A stretch of DNA of 35,155 nucleotides from an uncultured Oscillospiraceae bacterium (GCA_910589395.1 CAJUTL010000015.1:33662-68816); one strand, 5' to 3'. Shown: positions 24,287-32,778, counted from the stretch's first letter. The notes: generated from the sequence alone by a model not told the origin. Numbers and translations: made by a program.

Positions 24287-27085
24287 ATGGAACACAGAAA
24301 ATTTGACCCAAAGGACTATGCGGCAAAGGCGCGGCAAACGGTGGCGGAGGGCGCGGTTTTACTGCGCAATGAAAAGAAAACGCTGCCCTTCTCTCAGGGA
24401 ACCAAGGTGGCGGTATTCGGTCGCAGCCAGTTCAACTACTATAAAAGCGGTACCGGCTCCGGGGGCCTGGTAAATACCGGCCCGGTGCCCGGCATTCCGG
24501 AGGCGCTGGAAGCAGGCGGAAGCGTTGTGCTGGATCAGGAGCTGAAGGCTGTTTACGAGGCCTGGCTGCAGGATCACCCCTTTGATGTAGGCGTTGGCTG
24601 GGCGGCGGAGCCCTGGTATCAGGAGGAAATGCCGCTGGAGCCTTCCCTGGTGGAGCAGGCCTCTGGAAGAAACGATGCCGCTTTGGTCATTTTGGGTCGT
24701 ACCGCCGGAGAGGATAAGGATAATTCCGCCGCCGAGGGCAGCTTCTTGCTGGCCCAGGCGGAGCGGGACATGCTGAAGCTGGTGTGCGCGGCGTTTTCCC
24801 GTGTGGCGGTGGTGCTGAATACCGGAGGAATTCTGGATATGAGCTGGGTAGAGGAATACCGGCCCGGCGCGGTGCTGTATGTGTGGCAGGGCGGCCAGGA
24901 GGGCGGCCTCGGCACAGCCGATGTGCTTACCGGCAGGGCGGCCCCCGGCGGCAGGCTTTCCGACACTATTGCCAGGGATATTTCCGACTACCCCGCCGCC
25001 GGAAATTACGGCAGCGATACCAGAAATGTATATGCGGAGGATATCTATGTAGGCTATCGCTATTTTGAAACCTTTGCGCCGGAAAAGGTGCTGTATCCCT
25101 TCGGCTTTGGCCTTTCCTACACCACCTTTGCCACAGAGCTTGACCCGGTCAGCCGCTCCGGCGACACGCTGCGGTTCTCCGCCACGGTAAAAAACACCGG
25201 AGACGCTCCGGGCAGAGAGGTAGTACAGTTCTATTGTGAAGCCCCCCAGGGAAAGCTCGGCAAGGCTGCCTGTTCCCTGTGCGCCTTTGGAAAAACGGCT
25301 CTCCTTCAGCCCGGAGAAAGCCAGAAGCTTTCTCTGGAATGCCCGGTTTCCTCTTTGGCCTCCTATGATGACGGCGGCGCGACCGGCCACAGATCCTGCT
25401 GGGTGCTGGAGGAAGGCGAGTACCGGTTCTACGGCGGCGGCGACGTGCGCTCCGCCCGGCCTGTCGGCAGCGTTACGCTGCCGGAAACGGTAGTAGAGCA
25501 GCTGGAAGAGGCCTGCGCCCCGGTGACGGCCTTTGAACGTCTGCGCCCCGGCGAGCTTCAGGACTCTGTCTATCGTAAGGCCTGGGAGCCTGTGCCGCTG
25601 CGCACGGTGGCCCCCATGGAGCGCCGGAAGAAAAAGCTGCCGCCGGAGCAGCCCTGCACCGGAGATCAGGGCTGGAAGCTGAAGGATGTGGCGGACGGAA
25701 AGGTTTCTCTTTCCCAGTTTGCAGCCCAGCTTTCCGATGAGGATCTTTGCTGTATGATCCGGGGCGAGGGCATGTGTTCTCCCAAGGTAACGCCCGGCAC
25801 CGCCGGGGCCTTTGGCGGCGTAACAGACCGCCTGGTGGAGTTCGGCATTCCCACCGGCTGCTGTGCGGACGGCCCCAGCGGCATTCGTATGGACTGCGGC
25901 ACCATGGCCTTTTCCATGCCCAACGGCACCTGCCAGGCCTGTACCTTTGACCCGGAGCTGGTGCGGGACCTGTACGAATACGAGGGCATGGAGCTGCGGA
26001 AAAACCGGGTAGATACCCTTTTGGGCCCCGGCATCAACCTGCACCGCCATCCCTTAAACGGCAGAAATTTTGAATATTTCTCGGAAGATCCCTTCCTGAC
26101 CGGGATCATGGCGGCGGCGCAGCTGCACGGTATGCAGAAATATGGCGTTACCGGCACCATCAAGCATTTTGCCTGCAACAGCCAGGAATACAAGCGCAAC
26201 GATGTGGAGGCCGTGGTCTCCGAGCGGGCTTTGCGGGAGCTTTATCTCAAGGCCTTTGAGATAGCGGTCAAGGAGGGCGGCGCCTACTCCATCATGACAA
26301 GCTACAACCCCATAAACGGGCTGTGGTCTGCCAGCAATTACGATCTGCTTACCACTATTCTGCGGGAGCAGTGGGGCTATACCGGTCAGGTCATGACCGA
26401 TTGGTGGGCTAAGGGCAACGACGAGGGACAGCCCGGCGAGCGTACCAACACGGCGGCCATGGTGAGAAGCCAGAACGACCTGTTTATGGTCACAAGCGGC
26501 GCGGCGGAAAATGCCATGCACGACAATTCCGCCGAGGGTCTTGCCGCCGGTACCGTCACCAGGGGCGAATTCCTGCGAAGCGCGGAAAATATCTGCCGCT
26601 TCCTGCTCCGTTCCCCGGCGCTGCTCCATTTGCGCGGAGCAGAGACCGAGCTGGATCGGGAGCTGGAGGCCAGCCCCTCCTTTGACGATGGCACCGCTTC
26701 AGAGATCCATTATGCGGAGGCGGACGCTTCCGGGCAGGTCACGCTGGACGTTTCGCTCATCGACCTGGAAAAGGGGAAAAATACCAGGTTCTCCGTATCC
26801 GTCAAGGAACGGGGGCTCTATACCCTGAAGCTTACGCTGCGCAGCACCGACCAAAACGATGTTTCTCAGATGCCTCTTTCCATTTTCCAGGATAGAAACC
26901 TGTTGGGTACCTTTACCCTCACCGGCGTCGAGCGTGACTGGAAGACCCTGGAGCTGGAGGTTCCCGCCTTCTCAGGAAACTTCTACCTGCGCTTCTTCCC
27001 GGCCCAAACAGGCCTTGCCATACAGTCCTGTACGCTGGAGCTGAAAAAATCTCTGGAAGAAATGATGAAAGCGCAGATCCAGTAA
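24287..27085 (+). CDS. Glycoside hydrolase family 3 enzyme with permuted domain order (beta-glucosidase-like)
   Basis: 932 aa, no signal peptide, so probably cytoplasmic. The domain order is reversed relative to common GH3: the alpha/beta sandwich comes first (about 1-275), then a fibronectin III-like domain (about 285-390; ATVKNTGDAPGREVVQFY), then the TIM barrel (about 460-780). The barrel shows CCADGPSGIRMDCG, LLGPGINLHRHPLNGRNFEYFSEDP, GTIKHFACN and the nucleophile D705 in VMTDWW. A C-terminal beta-rich domain (about 800-925) resembles a carbohydrate-binding module. This permuted architecture is known from rumen beta-glucosidases such as that of Ruminococcus albus. RBS AAAGGAG. Sugar specificity is not decided. 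Confidence 0.93.
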   Translation: MEHRKFDPKDYAAKARQTVAEGAVLLRNEKKTLPFSQGTKVAVFGRSQFNYYKSGTGSGGLVNTGPVPGIPEALEAGGSVVLDQELKAVYEAWLQDHPFDVGVGWAAEPWYQEEMPLEPSLVEQASGRNDAALVILGRTAGEDKDNSAAEGSFLLAQAERDMLKLVCAAFSRVAVVLNTGGILDMSWVEEYRPGAVLYVWQGGQEGGLGTADVLTGRAAPGGRLSDTIARDISDYPAAGNYGSDTRNVYAEDIYVGYRYFETFAPEKVLYPFGFGLSYTTFATELDPVSRSGDTLRFSATVKNTGDAPGREVVQFYCEAPQGKLGKAACSLCAFGKTALLQPGESQKLSLECPVSSLASYDDGGATGHRSCWVLEEGEYRFYGGGDVRSARPVGSVTLPETVVEQLEEACAPVTAFERLRPGELQDSVYRKAWEPVPLRTVAPMERRKKKLPPEQPCTGDQGWKLKDVADGKVSLSQFAAQLSDEDLCCMIRGEGMCSPKVTPGTAGAFGGVTDRLVEFGIPTGCCADGPSGIRMDCGTMAFSMPNGTCQACTFDPELVRDLYEYEGMELRKNRVDTLLGPGINLHRHPLNGRNFEYFSEDPFLTGIMAAAQLHGMQKYGVTGTIKHFACNSQEYKRNDVEAVVSERALRELYLKAFEIAVKEGGAYSIMTSYNPINGLWSASNYDLLTTILREQWGYTGQVMTDWWAKGNDEGQPGERTNTAAMVRSQNDLFMVTSGAAENAMHDNSAEGLAAGTVTRGEFLRSAENICRFLLRSPALLHLRGAETELDRELEASPSFDDGTASEIHYAEADASGQVTLDVSLIDLEKGKNTRFSVSVKERGLYTLKLTLRSTDQNDVSQMPLSIFQDRNLLGTFTLTGVERDWKTLELEVPAFSGNFYLRFFPAQTGLAIQSCTLELKKSLEEMMKAQIQ

Positions 27086-27102
27086 AGAACTTCATAAAAA
27101 GA

Positions 27103-27134
27103 ACAGTGCCGGAAGCGAAAGCTTCCGGCACTGT
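27103..27134 (-). terminator. Terminator between convergent GH3 and PHP genes
   Basis: A 14-bp perfect stem (ACAGTGCCGGAAGC and complement) with a GAAA/TTTC loop. On the minus strand it is followed by TTCTTTTT, so it ends the PHP-side transcript best; it may also stop GH3 transcripts. Confidence 0.82.
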
Positions 27135-27141
27135 CTCTACA

Positions 27142-28109
27142 TTAGTATAAATCCCTTAAAAAATAAGCGTTGGTCCCGGCGTAAAGGCCGGAGCAGTCGT
27201 GGATCATGATGCGGAACCAGCCTTCGCTGCCGGTGAGGAGGAATTCCGCGTGGGTCAGGGTCTCTCCGGGGGCTGCCGCGGCTTTATAGCTATCTCGGCC
27301 CTCTTGGAGGACGAAGATCTTCTGAACGGGGGAGGTGGTCACAGACAGGACATTGTCCTTGATGGAAACGCCCCGCAGCTCCGGGCCCATGGACCAATAG
27401 AAGCGGCCTGCCCGCAGGGCGGAGATCACGCTTTGATATTCCAGCTTTTCGGCGGCGATCTGCACAAAGCCGCCGCAGGCGTCGTACAAGGCATGGCGCG
27501 GGGGATAATGGTTGTGGTTATCATCGGCGGCTACCGCCGTAAGTCTTTGCCCGGAGCGGAGCATCTCATCATAGGCCTGGGGGTGAAAGCCGTTCATTCC
27601 GTCTATTTCGGAGGAATGGTTGTAAATTTCCATGGCAAACAGACCCTGAAGCCCCTCGTAGTCCGCACAGGCTGCAAGGACCAGTAGGGGTGGTTGTAGC
27701 ATACCAGAAAGCCCAGCTCGTTCATTTTGCGGATATACCGGTTCAGGCCCTCCAAGTCGTGATAGGGGGTGGTGGGGGAGGGCGACCGTTCCTTTTGCTC
27801 CCGGTTCTTTTCCGGATTGGTATCGAAAAGATTCAGGTGGTAGGTTTTGCGCTGGGGCCAGTCTTTACCGGGCTTTTCCTCCTCCGTCAAATCGGCTTCA
27901 TAGGCTGCCAGGGCCAGAAAGCCTTTATCGTCCAATTCCCGGTGCCAGCGGTATTTGTGGTGGTCGGTAAAGGCGATGATGGAATAGCCCTGCTCCTGAT
28001 AAACCCGTTTTGTTTCCTCTGGCGTCAGTTTTCCGTCGAAAATCGTGGTGTGGCAATGAAGATTTGCCTTGTAGTAGCCGGTTTCCGGCAAAAGGACCTG
28101 ATCTTTCAT
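27142..28109 (-). pseudogene. PHP-domain phosphoesterase, broken by one frameshift
   Basis: The first frame, from ATG 28109, shows PHP metal motifs: NLHCHTTIFDGKLTPEE, IAFTDHHKY and VCYNHPYWSLQ. It then loses sense near 27672-27677. The next frame continues ACADYEGLQGLFAMEIYNHS, then AVAADDNHNH, and ends at 27142. Joined, they make a normal protein of about 320 aa, so one base is missing, by mutation or sequencing error. PHP proteins are trinuclear-metal phosphoesterases; the target here is unknown. The start overlaps the GH125 stop (ATGA), so the two were co-translated. The intact motifs suggest recent damage. Confidence 0.8.
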
Positions 28110-29392
28110 TCTGCCTCCATCTCCTCTTCCAGCATTTGAGCGAACAGGGAATTTGCCCAAGCAAACCAGGAGCGGGTGAATTTTGTGGGATCGTTGGCGT
28201 CGAAGCCCTCGTGCATGAAATTCGTTCCGGCATGGGTGCGGGCCAGCATGGCAAGGCATTCCTGCTTTTCCGCGGGATCGATGCTGGTCAGGATCTGCAT
28301 GGTAAGTCCGATATGCCAGATATACCCCGGAGGGGTATGGGGACTGCCAATGCCCCTTGCCGCCGTGCCGTTGACATAGTAGGGATTGTCCTCGGAAAGG
28401 AGAAACCGCCGGGTGTTTTGATAAACCGGGTCAGAGGCGCTTCGGTAGCCCAGATAGGGAATGGAAAGAAGGCTGGGAGAATTGGCGTCGTCCATCAGAT
28501 TGTAGTTCCCGAAGCCATCGGTTTCATAGGCGTATATTTTTCCGTACTTGGGGTGCTCCACCACGCCGTAGGTTTCTATGCCGTCCTCGATCTCAGAGGC
28601 CAGCTCCAGGCAGCGGGCGCCGAGATCGGCGTCTTCATAGCCGATGGAGCTGAGCTCTGCCGCTTTTTGAAGGGCCACCACAGCCATCATGTTGGCGGGA
28701 AGCAGGAAGCCGAACTTGCAGGAATCGTCCGAAGGGCGGAAGCCGGACCAGGTCATTCCTGTAAAATTCACCGGCCTGCCTTTGCCGTTCATGGGAAGGG
28801 TATCGCTGGGGGCCCAGGCGTTTTCCCGGATAAACCAGTAGGGGGAGTCTGTCATGTGGCGCTGCTCCACACGGAAGGTGTGAAGAATGGTTTCCACCAT
28901 CTTCCGAAACTCCGGCGTGAAAATGGCGCGGTCCCCGGTAACGCCGAAATACTCGTGAGCGAAATACAGCGGCGCGCAGAGGGAATCCACTTCATATTTC
29001 CTTTCCCAGATCCAGCCGCTGGAAAAATCGCTTCGGTCAGCTTCGCTGTAGCCCTTTTCCAGCTTTTCACTGTTGAAGGCGTTGGTGTAGGGATCAAGAT
29101 TTACATAGAACGCCTGCTTTGCCAGAACGCTGCGCAGAATTTCCCGGAGAGCTTCGTCCTCCGCCGCGTATTTGAGATAGGGCTTCAGCTGGGCGGCGCT
29201 GTCTCTCAGCCACATGGCAGGGATATCTCCGGTGATCACAAAATAGCTGCCGTCCGCAAGCTGCGTTACCGTGGTTTCCATGGTGTTCAGAAAGCACCGG
29301 GCGGCAAGGGGAGCCAGCTCGGGGTATTTTTCCGCCGTTTTTCGTTCCAGCTCCTTCGCTTTTTTCTGAAGGATCATTGGGATAGGGTTCAT
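28106..29392 (-). CDS. Glycoside hydrolase family 125 exo-alpha-1,6-mannosidase
   Basis: 428 aa from ATG 29392 (MNPIPMILQ). An ATG two codons earlier is only 3 nt from the AGAAAGAAGG site, whereas this one has 9-nt spacing. GH125 hallmarks are clear: GDIPAMWLRDSAAQLKPYL near the N-terminus, GWIWERKYEVDSLC, MTWSGFRPSDDSCKFGFLLP, and the C-terminal GIGSPHTPPGYIWHIGLTMQ. These metal-independent inverting enzymes remove alpha-1,6-linked mannose from N-glycan or mannan fragments; no signal peptide is present, so it acts on imported oligosaccharides. It is translationally coupled to the PHP gene and follows a small ORF on the same strand. Confidence 0.93.
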   Translation of the reverse strand: MNPIPMILQKKAKELERKTAEKYPELAPLAARCFLNTMETTVTQLADGSYFVITGDIPAMWLRDSAAQLKPYLKYAAEDEALREILRSVLAKQAFYVNLDPYTNAFNSEKLEKGYSEADRSDFSSGWIWERKYEVDSLCAPLYFAHEYFGVTGDRAIFTPEFRKMVETILHTFRVEQRHMTDSPYWFIRENAWAPSDTLPMNGKGRPVNFTGMTWSGFRPSDDSCKFGFLLPANMMAVVALQKAAELSSIGYEDADLGARCLELASEIEDGIETYGVVEHPKYGKIYAYETDGFGNYNLMDDANSPSLLSIPYLGYRSASDPVYQNTRRFLLSEDNPYYVNGTAARGIGSPHTPPGYIWHIGLTMQILTSIDPAEKQECLAMLARTHAGTNFMHEGFDANDPTKFTRSWFAWANSLFAQMLEEEMEAE

Positions 29393-29461
29393 GTGCATAG
29401 ACCTTCTTTCTCGCAATAATATGATATCGATGGCTTGCATACCTTATTGAAAGGCGATGCT

Positions 29462-29749
29462 TCAGGAAACAATGGCGATTTCCCCTGGCTTGATGTGTTC
29501 CCAAGCATCCAAAAGCATTTTTGTCAGAGCGGAATAGGCGATTTTGGTGGGAATTATTTTCACGGTGAAGGGGGAATGGCATTCTGGATTAGGAGTGACA
29601 AGAACAGTCTGTTCCTTTGTACAGAAGGATAATTTATGGAGCTCTGTGGCAATCACAAGATCCGATGAGCTGGCGATAGCGTCTTCCAGCTGTTTTCGAA
29701 AATCTTGATTTCGATATGCCATAAATATAAAATCATAAGTCCAAACCAT
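29462..29749 (-). CDS. Small hypothetical protein
   Basis: 95 aa if started at ATG 29749 (MVWTYDFIFMAYRNQ), with GGGGAT about 6 nt upstream on the minus strand. I do not recognise it. It has mixed composition, one cysteine pair (C in LSFCTKEQ and NPECHSP) and no membrane segment. It lies about 70 bp upstream of GH125 in the same direction and could be its leader gene or a decayed fragment. The frame stays open upstream to 29917, but that part looks non-coding and contains the start-distal repeat of the terminator. Confidence 0.35.
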   Translation of the reverse strand: MVWTYDFIFMAYRNQDFRKQLEDAIASSSDLVIATELHKLSFCTKEQTVLVTPNPECHSPFTVKIIPTKIAYSALTKMLLDAWEHIKPGEIAIVS

Positions 29750-29840
29750 AGCATATCCCCATGTTGAAATTTTTTGATGCTTGCAGTATACCACAGCGGC
29801 AGGTGGGAAGCAAGCTGTTCGGACATGGAATTTCCCTTGC

Positions 29841-29876
29841 AAAAGCGGCGTATGGAGCATTCCACACGCCGCTTTC
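29841..29876 (-). terminator. Terminator downstream of the BlaI-type repressor gene
   Basis: AAAGCGGCGTATGGA and TTCCACACGCCGCTTT form a 14-15-bp stem with one G-U-type mismatch and a short GCA loop. On the minus strand it ends CCGCTTTTGC, 54 bp after the repressor stop. Confidence 0.78.
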
Positions 29877-29929
29877 TCAAAAATTGTATTGCGCAAAACC
29901 TGCGCCTGTTGGTGCAAGCTTTGAGCCTA

Positions 29930-30289
29930 TCAGTCCTTCTGTGCTTCCTTCAGCGCCGCGATCTGCTTTGTGAGGGAAACGCCGGCCTTTTTCGCCAGCT
30001 CGGAATCATGGCAGAGCCGCAAAATCACATACTCCTGCCGGGTAAGGGCAGGGGCAAAGGTCCTGCCAAGTTTCCGGGAATTCAAATAAAAACCGGCTAC
30101 AGTGACATATTGCTTTTCCAGCAGCTGATTGAGCAGAATATGAATGGAATTGGGCTTCCAGCTTTGCGTTCGCTTAGCGGCCTCCTCCAAAATTTCAGAT
30201 CTGCTGAGGGCGTCCTTTGCGTCCCAGAGAAGATCCATAATTTCTTCTTCTTTGCGAGAAAGATGAGAAAAAGTAATGTCGTTTTTCAT
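29930..30289 (-). CDS. BlaI/MecI/CopY-family transcriptional repressor
   Basis: 119 aa. The N-terminal winged helix is typical: LSRKEEEIMDLLWDAKDALS, then RSEILEEAAKR and WKPNSIHILLNQLLEKQYVT; the C-terminal part forms the dimerisation helix. Such repressors often control beta-lactam resistance or copper genes together with a BlaR1-type sensor protease, but none is present here, so it may be an orphan regulator. RBS GAGAGGA lies upstream. The gene has its own promoter and points away from the MarR operon. The dimerisation region shows no obvious BlaR1 cleavage site that I can confirm. Confidence 0.85.
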   Translation of the reverse strand: MKNDITFSHLSRKEEEIMDLLWDAKDALSRSEILEEAAKRTQSWKPNSIHILLNQLLEKQYVTVAGFYLNSRKLGRTFAPALTRQEYVILRLCHDSELAKKAGVSLTKQIAALKEAQKD

Positions 30290-30429
30290 AGTGATTCCTC
30301 TCCTTTTTTAGTTTCGGAAAAATGGTTTTCTCCATGAAATGGTGTTTCCACCACAGCCATCGGACAGTTGTGCCGAAAATGAGTGGACACGCAGTCTTAA
30401 AAGAGAAAAACTTTTAGCAAAGTGTGACC

Positions 30430-30477
30430 TTGATTCACATTCTATCATATTTCTATAATTCGTCAAGAGGGAATCAA
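30430..30477 (-). promoter_or_regulatory. Promoter of the BlaI-type gene flanked by an inverted repeat
   Basis: Minus-strand TTGACG (30461-30466) and TAGAAT (30439-30444), spacer 16 bp. TTGATTC (30430-30436) and GAATCAA (30471-30477) form a perfect 7-bp inverted repeat bracketing the promoter, a candidate autoregulatory site. The leader to the start is about 140 nt. Confidence 0.6.
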
Positions 30478-30690
30478 TGAAATTTTTCAGAAAAAGTTAA
30501 TGAGAAAAAAATTTACATGAAAAATTTGTCAAAATAAAAAAGATCCAGAAGAAACATGTGTGTTTTTGGAGTAGTATTTCAATCGCTGTTGAAGAAAATT
30601 TTCAGTGTATCCTTCGAGAGCAGAAAAAATTTTTTGAAAGACATCCCGCCAATTTCTCCTTTCAGACGCAACCTGAACGGAGATGGAGCA

Positions 30691-30770
30691 TTGACCTTGT
30701 TTTAAAAAATATGATAAAATCACAACGAAAAAATTTGCAAACAGCAGGCTGCCGTGAAGGCGGTTTGCTG
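30691..30770 (+). promoter_or_regulatory. Distal promoter and leader hairpin upstream of the MarR operon
   Basis: TTGACC (30691-30696) and TAAAAT (30715-30720), spacer 18 bp. Just downstream, CAGCAGGCTGCC (30742-30753), GTGAA loop and GGCGGTTTGCTG (30759-30770) pair over 12 bp if G-U is allowed. No T-run follows, so it is not a plain terminator. The AT-rich 30480-30690 holds no supported gene. Confidence 0.5.
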
Positions 30771-30789
30771 AGATAGCAAAAAGTTCCAA

Positions 30790-30828
30790 ATAGAACCTTG
30801 ACGATAATGGTTCTATATAGTACTATAT
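30790..30828 (+). promoter_or_regulatory. Proximal MarR-operon promoter with two palindromic operator candidates
   Basis: TTGACG (30798-30803) and TACTAT (30821-30826), spacer 17 bp. ATAGAACC (30790-30797) and GGTTCTAT (30809-30816) flank the -35, and a perfect 14-bp palindrome ATATAGTACTATAT (30815-30828) covers the -10. MarR proteins bind such short palindromes and usually repress their own operon. Confidence 0.68.
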
Positions 30829-30952
30829 CCTCAAAGGAGGAAATTTTCATCTCATTAGCGGTCAGCGTACCGGCGGTCAGGGGAGAGAACAAAGCTTCTT
30901 TGCTTCAACATCCCAGGCCTTCCGTGCGGCAGGAAAAGGGGACAAATATCAT

Positions 30953-31444
30953 ATGGAAACAAGAACTGGTTTTTTGATCTCACAGATCAAGCGGGTACAG
31001 GACAGGATCTTCGAGCGGCTGCTGCAGGACTGCGGAATAGAAGAGTTCAACGGCGCTCAGGGCCGAATTTTGTATCTGCTTTGGCAGGAGGACAGCGTGC
31101 CTATCAGCGACCTGGTAAGAAAGACCGGACTTGCGAAAAACACCCTTACCTCCGTACTGGGGCGTATGGAAGAGTCCGGGCTGCTTCACAGGGCCAAAAA
31201 TGAAAACGACCGCCGGCAAGCGGTGATCACTCTGACGGAAAAGGCGCGGGGGATGCGGGAAAGCTATGAAGCGGTTTCCCAGCAGATGAACAGGCTTTTC
31301 TACCGGGGCTTTCAGGAGGAAGAGGCCGCTCTGCTGGACAGCCTGCTGGATCGGGTACTGGAAAACTTGCAGGAAACAGAGAAAAACTTGAAAAAAGAAA
31401 AGGAGTATTTACATGGCAAAGATACCGGGAAAAATCGGAAATGA
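30953..31444 (+). CDS. MarR-family transcriptional regulator
   Basis: 163 aa. The winged helix is clear: GAQGRILYLLWQEDSVPISD, LVRKTGLAKNTLTSVLGRME, and the wing AKNENDRRQAVITLTEKAR with the conserved D-R-R-x-V pattern. Terminal helices form the dimer interface. The ATG follows AAAAGGGGAC; an unusually strong AAAGGAGG lies 110 nt further upstream with no ATG after it. The 3' end overlaps the flavin reductase gene by 32 bp, so the two are co-translated. It likely senses a small molecule or redox signal and controls the two flavin/FMN-fold enzymes behind it; the ligand is unknown. Confidence 0.92.
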   Translation: METRTGFLISQIKRVQDRIFERLLQDCGIEEFNGAQGRILYLLWQEDSVPISDLVRKTGLAKNTLTSVLGRMEESGLLHRAKNENDRRQAVITLTEKARGMRESYEAVSQQMNRLFYRGFQEEEAALLDSLLDRVLENLQETEKNLKKEKEYLHGKDTGKNRK

Positions 31445-32015
31445 TTTCTGTCCGCAGTCACTTTTTTTGTATGGAAACTGGAAGGAGGACGGCACGCCGA
31501 ATTTTGGGCTGTTCTGCTGGTTCAGCTATGCCCATGTCAGTGACGGAGAAGGGGAGGGCCTAGGTGTGATAGCCTGCATTGGAGAGGACAAGCTGACAAA
31601 GGACCTGGTCCGGAAAACCGGAGTATTTTCCGCAAACCTGGTTTCGGAAAAGCTTCTTCCGCTGGCGGATTATTACGGAACCACCAGCGGCCGGGAAACA
31701 CCGGATAAAATGAAGCTGCTGCCTACCGTGGAGCGGGGCCGGGTGCTTCCTGTGCCCACCATCGCGGAAAGCCCGGTCAGCTTTGAGCTGAAGGTTCTGC
31801 GAGAGCATCACCTTGCCGAGGCCAGCGACCTCTTTGTGTGCAAGGTCTGCAATGTAATGATAGAGGAAAAGCTGCGGGACCAAAGCGTCCCCTTCGCGGA
31901 GCGCCTGCGGCTGGCGGCCCCGGTGATCGCCCCCGGCGAATCGGAATATTATACCCTAAACAGCCGTTCCCTGGGAAAATGGGGAGAGCCGCGAAAGAAG
32001 CTTCAGGAGGGATAA
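31413..32015 (+). CDS. Flavin reductase-like protein (FMN-binding split barrel)
   Basis: 200 aa. The fold is suggested by PNFGLFCWFSYAHVSDGEG, GVIACIGEDKLTKDLVRKTG, FSANLVSEKLLPLADYYGTTSGRE and VLREHHLAEASDLFVCKVC, which follow the DIM6/NTAB flavin reductase pattern. Members bind FMN and transfer electrons from NAD(P)H; the physiological partner is not known. The start lies inside the marR 3' end, with AAAAGGAG at 31398-31405. It is followed 3 bp later by the PPOX-fold gene, forming a compact redox operon. Confidence 0.87.
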   Translation: MAKIPGKIGNDFCPQSLFLYGNWKEDGTPNFGLFCWFSYAHVSDGEGEGLGVIACIGEDKLTKDLVRKTGVFSANLVSEKLLPLADYYGTTSGRETPDKMKLLPTVERGRVLPVPTIAESPVSFELKVLREHHLAEASDLFVCKVCNVMIEEKLRDQSVPFAERLRLAAPVIAPGESEYYTLNSRSLGKWGEPRKKLQEG

Positions 32016-32018
32016 GCC

Positions 32019-32435
32019 ATGCTGCGAAATCAGGAACAGACTTTGGGAAAGCTGATCGATCATCAGAAAATTGCCTACCTGAGCTATCTGGATCAGGAGG
32101 GCTATCCCGTTACGAAGGCCATGCTGATGACAAAGGAGCGGGACGGGATCAAAACCTTTTATTTCTCCACCAATACCTCTTCAAACAAGGTGGCAAGGCT
32201 CCGGAAAAATCCCCAGGCCAGCGTGTACTTTGCGGATAGGCGCTTCTATCGCGGCGTGAGCCTTCTCGGCACGGTAGAGGTGTGCGAGGACCAGGAGACA
32301 AAAACACGCTTTTGGGAAGATGGTGATGAACGCTACTACCCCCTGGGCGTAACAGACCCGGATTACTGCATTTTGAAATTTACCGCGGTAAAGGGCCGCT
32401 ATTTCAGCAACGGCTCAGAGGACTTTACCTGCTAA
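32019..32435 (+). CDS. Pyridoxamine 5'-phosphate oxidase-fold flavoprotein
   Basis: 138 aa, a short split-barrel protein like general stress protein 26. The recognisable parts are KIAYLSYLDQEGYPVTKAML, FYFSTNTSSNKVARLRKNPQASVYFAD and RGVSLLGTVEVCEDQETK. Such proteins bind FMN or F420-like cofactors, and most have no proven PNP oxidase activity. AGGAGG at 32006-32011 sits at the end of the preceding gene. Last gene of the MarR operon; I see no clear terminator directly after it, and a repeat-rich stretch begins. Confidence 0.87.
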   Translation: MLRNQEQTLGKLIDHQKIAYLSYLDQEGYPVTKAMLMTKERDGIKTFYFSTNTSSNKVARLRKNPQASVYFADRRFYRGVSLLGTVEVCEDQETKTRFWEDGDERYYPLGVTDPDYCILKFTAVKGRYFSNGSEDFTC

Positions 32436-32451
32436 AAGCTTTTGAACTATG

Positions 32452-32760
32452 CGGTCAACTGTTAGAGAAGAGAGCTTAGATGCTAGATGCTGAATGCCAT
32501 ACAGCGGCGGCTTTGCTGACACAAGGCAATGAGAGGAAAGGCTTGCCTTTTTACTCAGAAAAGGAAGGGCGGGATTCTTCGCTTGCGGCTCAGAATGATG
32601 CGAGAAGGTCAGAACCATTCTCCAAGAACAGGCGGGCTTACGGTCAACTGCCGGTGTTCTGAGCTGTAATGTATCCCCTTTCCTGGGGTCTGGTCAGAAG
32701 CTGTCAGCCTATATCAGTCAGCTTCCCGAGTGCCCGCGGTTTGGCCGCCGGGTGCCGGAG
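32452..32760. repeat. Repeat-rich intergenic region
   Basis: No gene is supported here. CGGTCAACTG occurs exactly at 32452-32461 and 32641-32650, flanking about 180 bp. Inside, GATTCTTCGCTTGCGGCTCAGAATGA is a half copy of the 15345-type element, and TAGATGCTAGATGCTGAATGCC resembles the string near 18530. Near 32717-32755 a shortened relative of repeat copy B is possible. Confidence 0.5.
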
Positions 32761-32778
32761 GTGTAGCTGTTGAACAGG

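Noticed and set aside
24359..26050. 563-aa ORF antisense to the GH3 gene
   Set aside because: Shadow frame of low complexity; the GH3 frame is unambiguous.
28010..29419. 469-aa ORF antisense to GH125
   Set aside because: Shadow frame; the GH125 signature motifs are on the minus strand.
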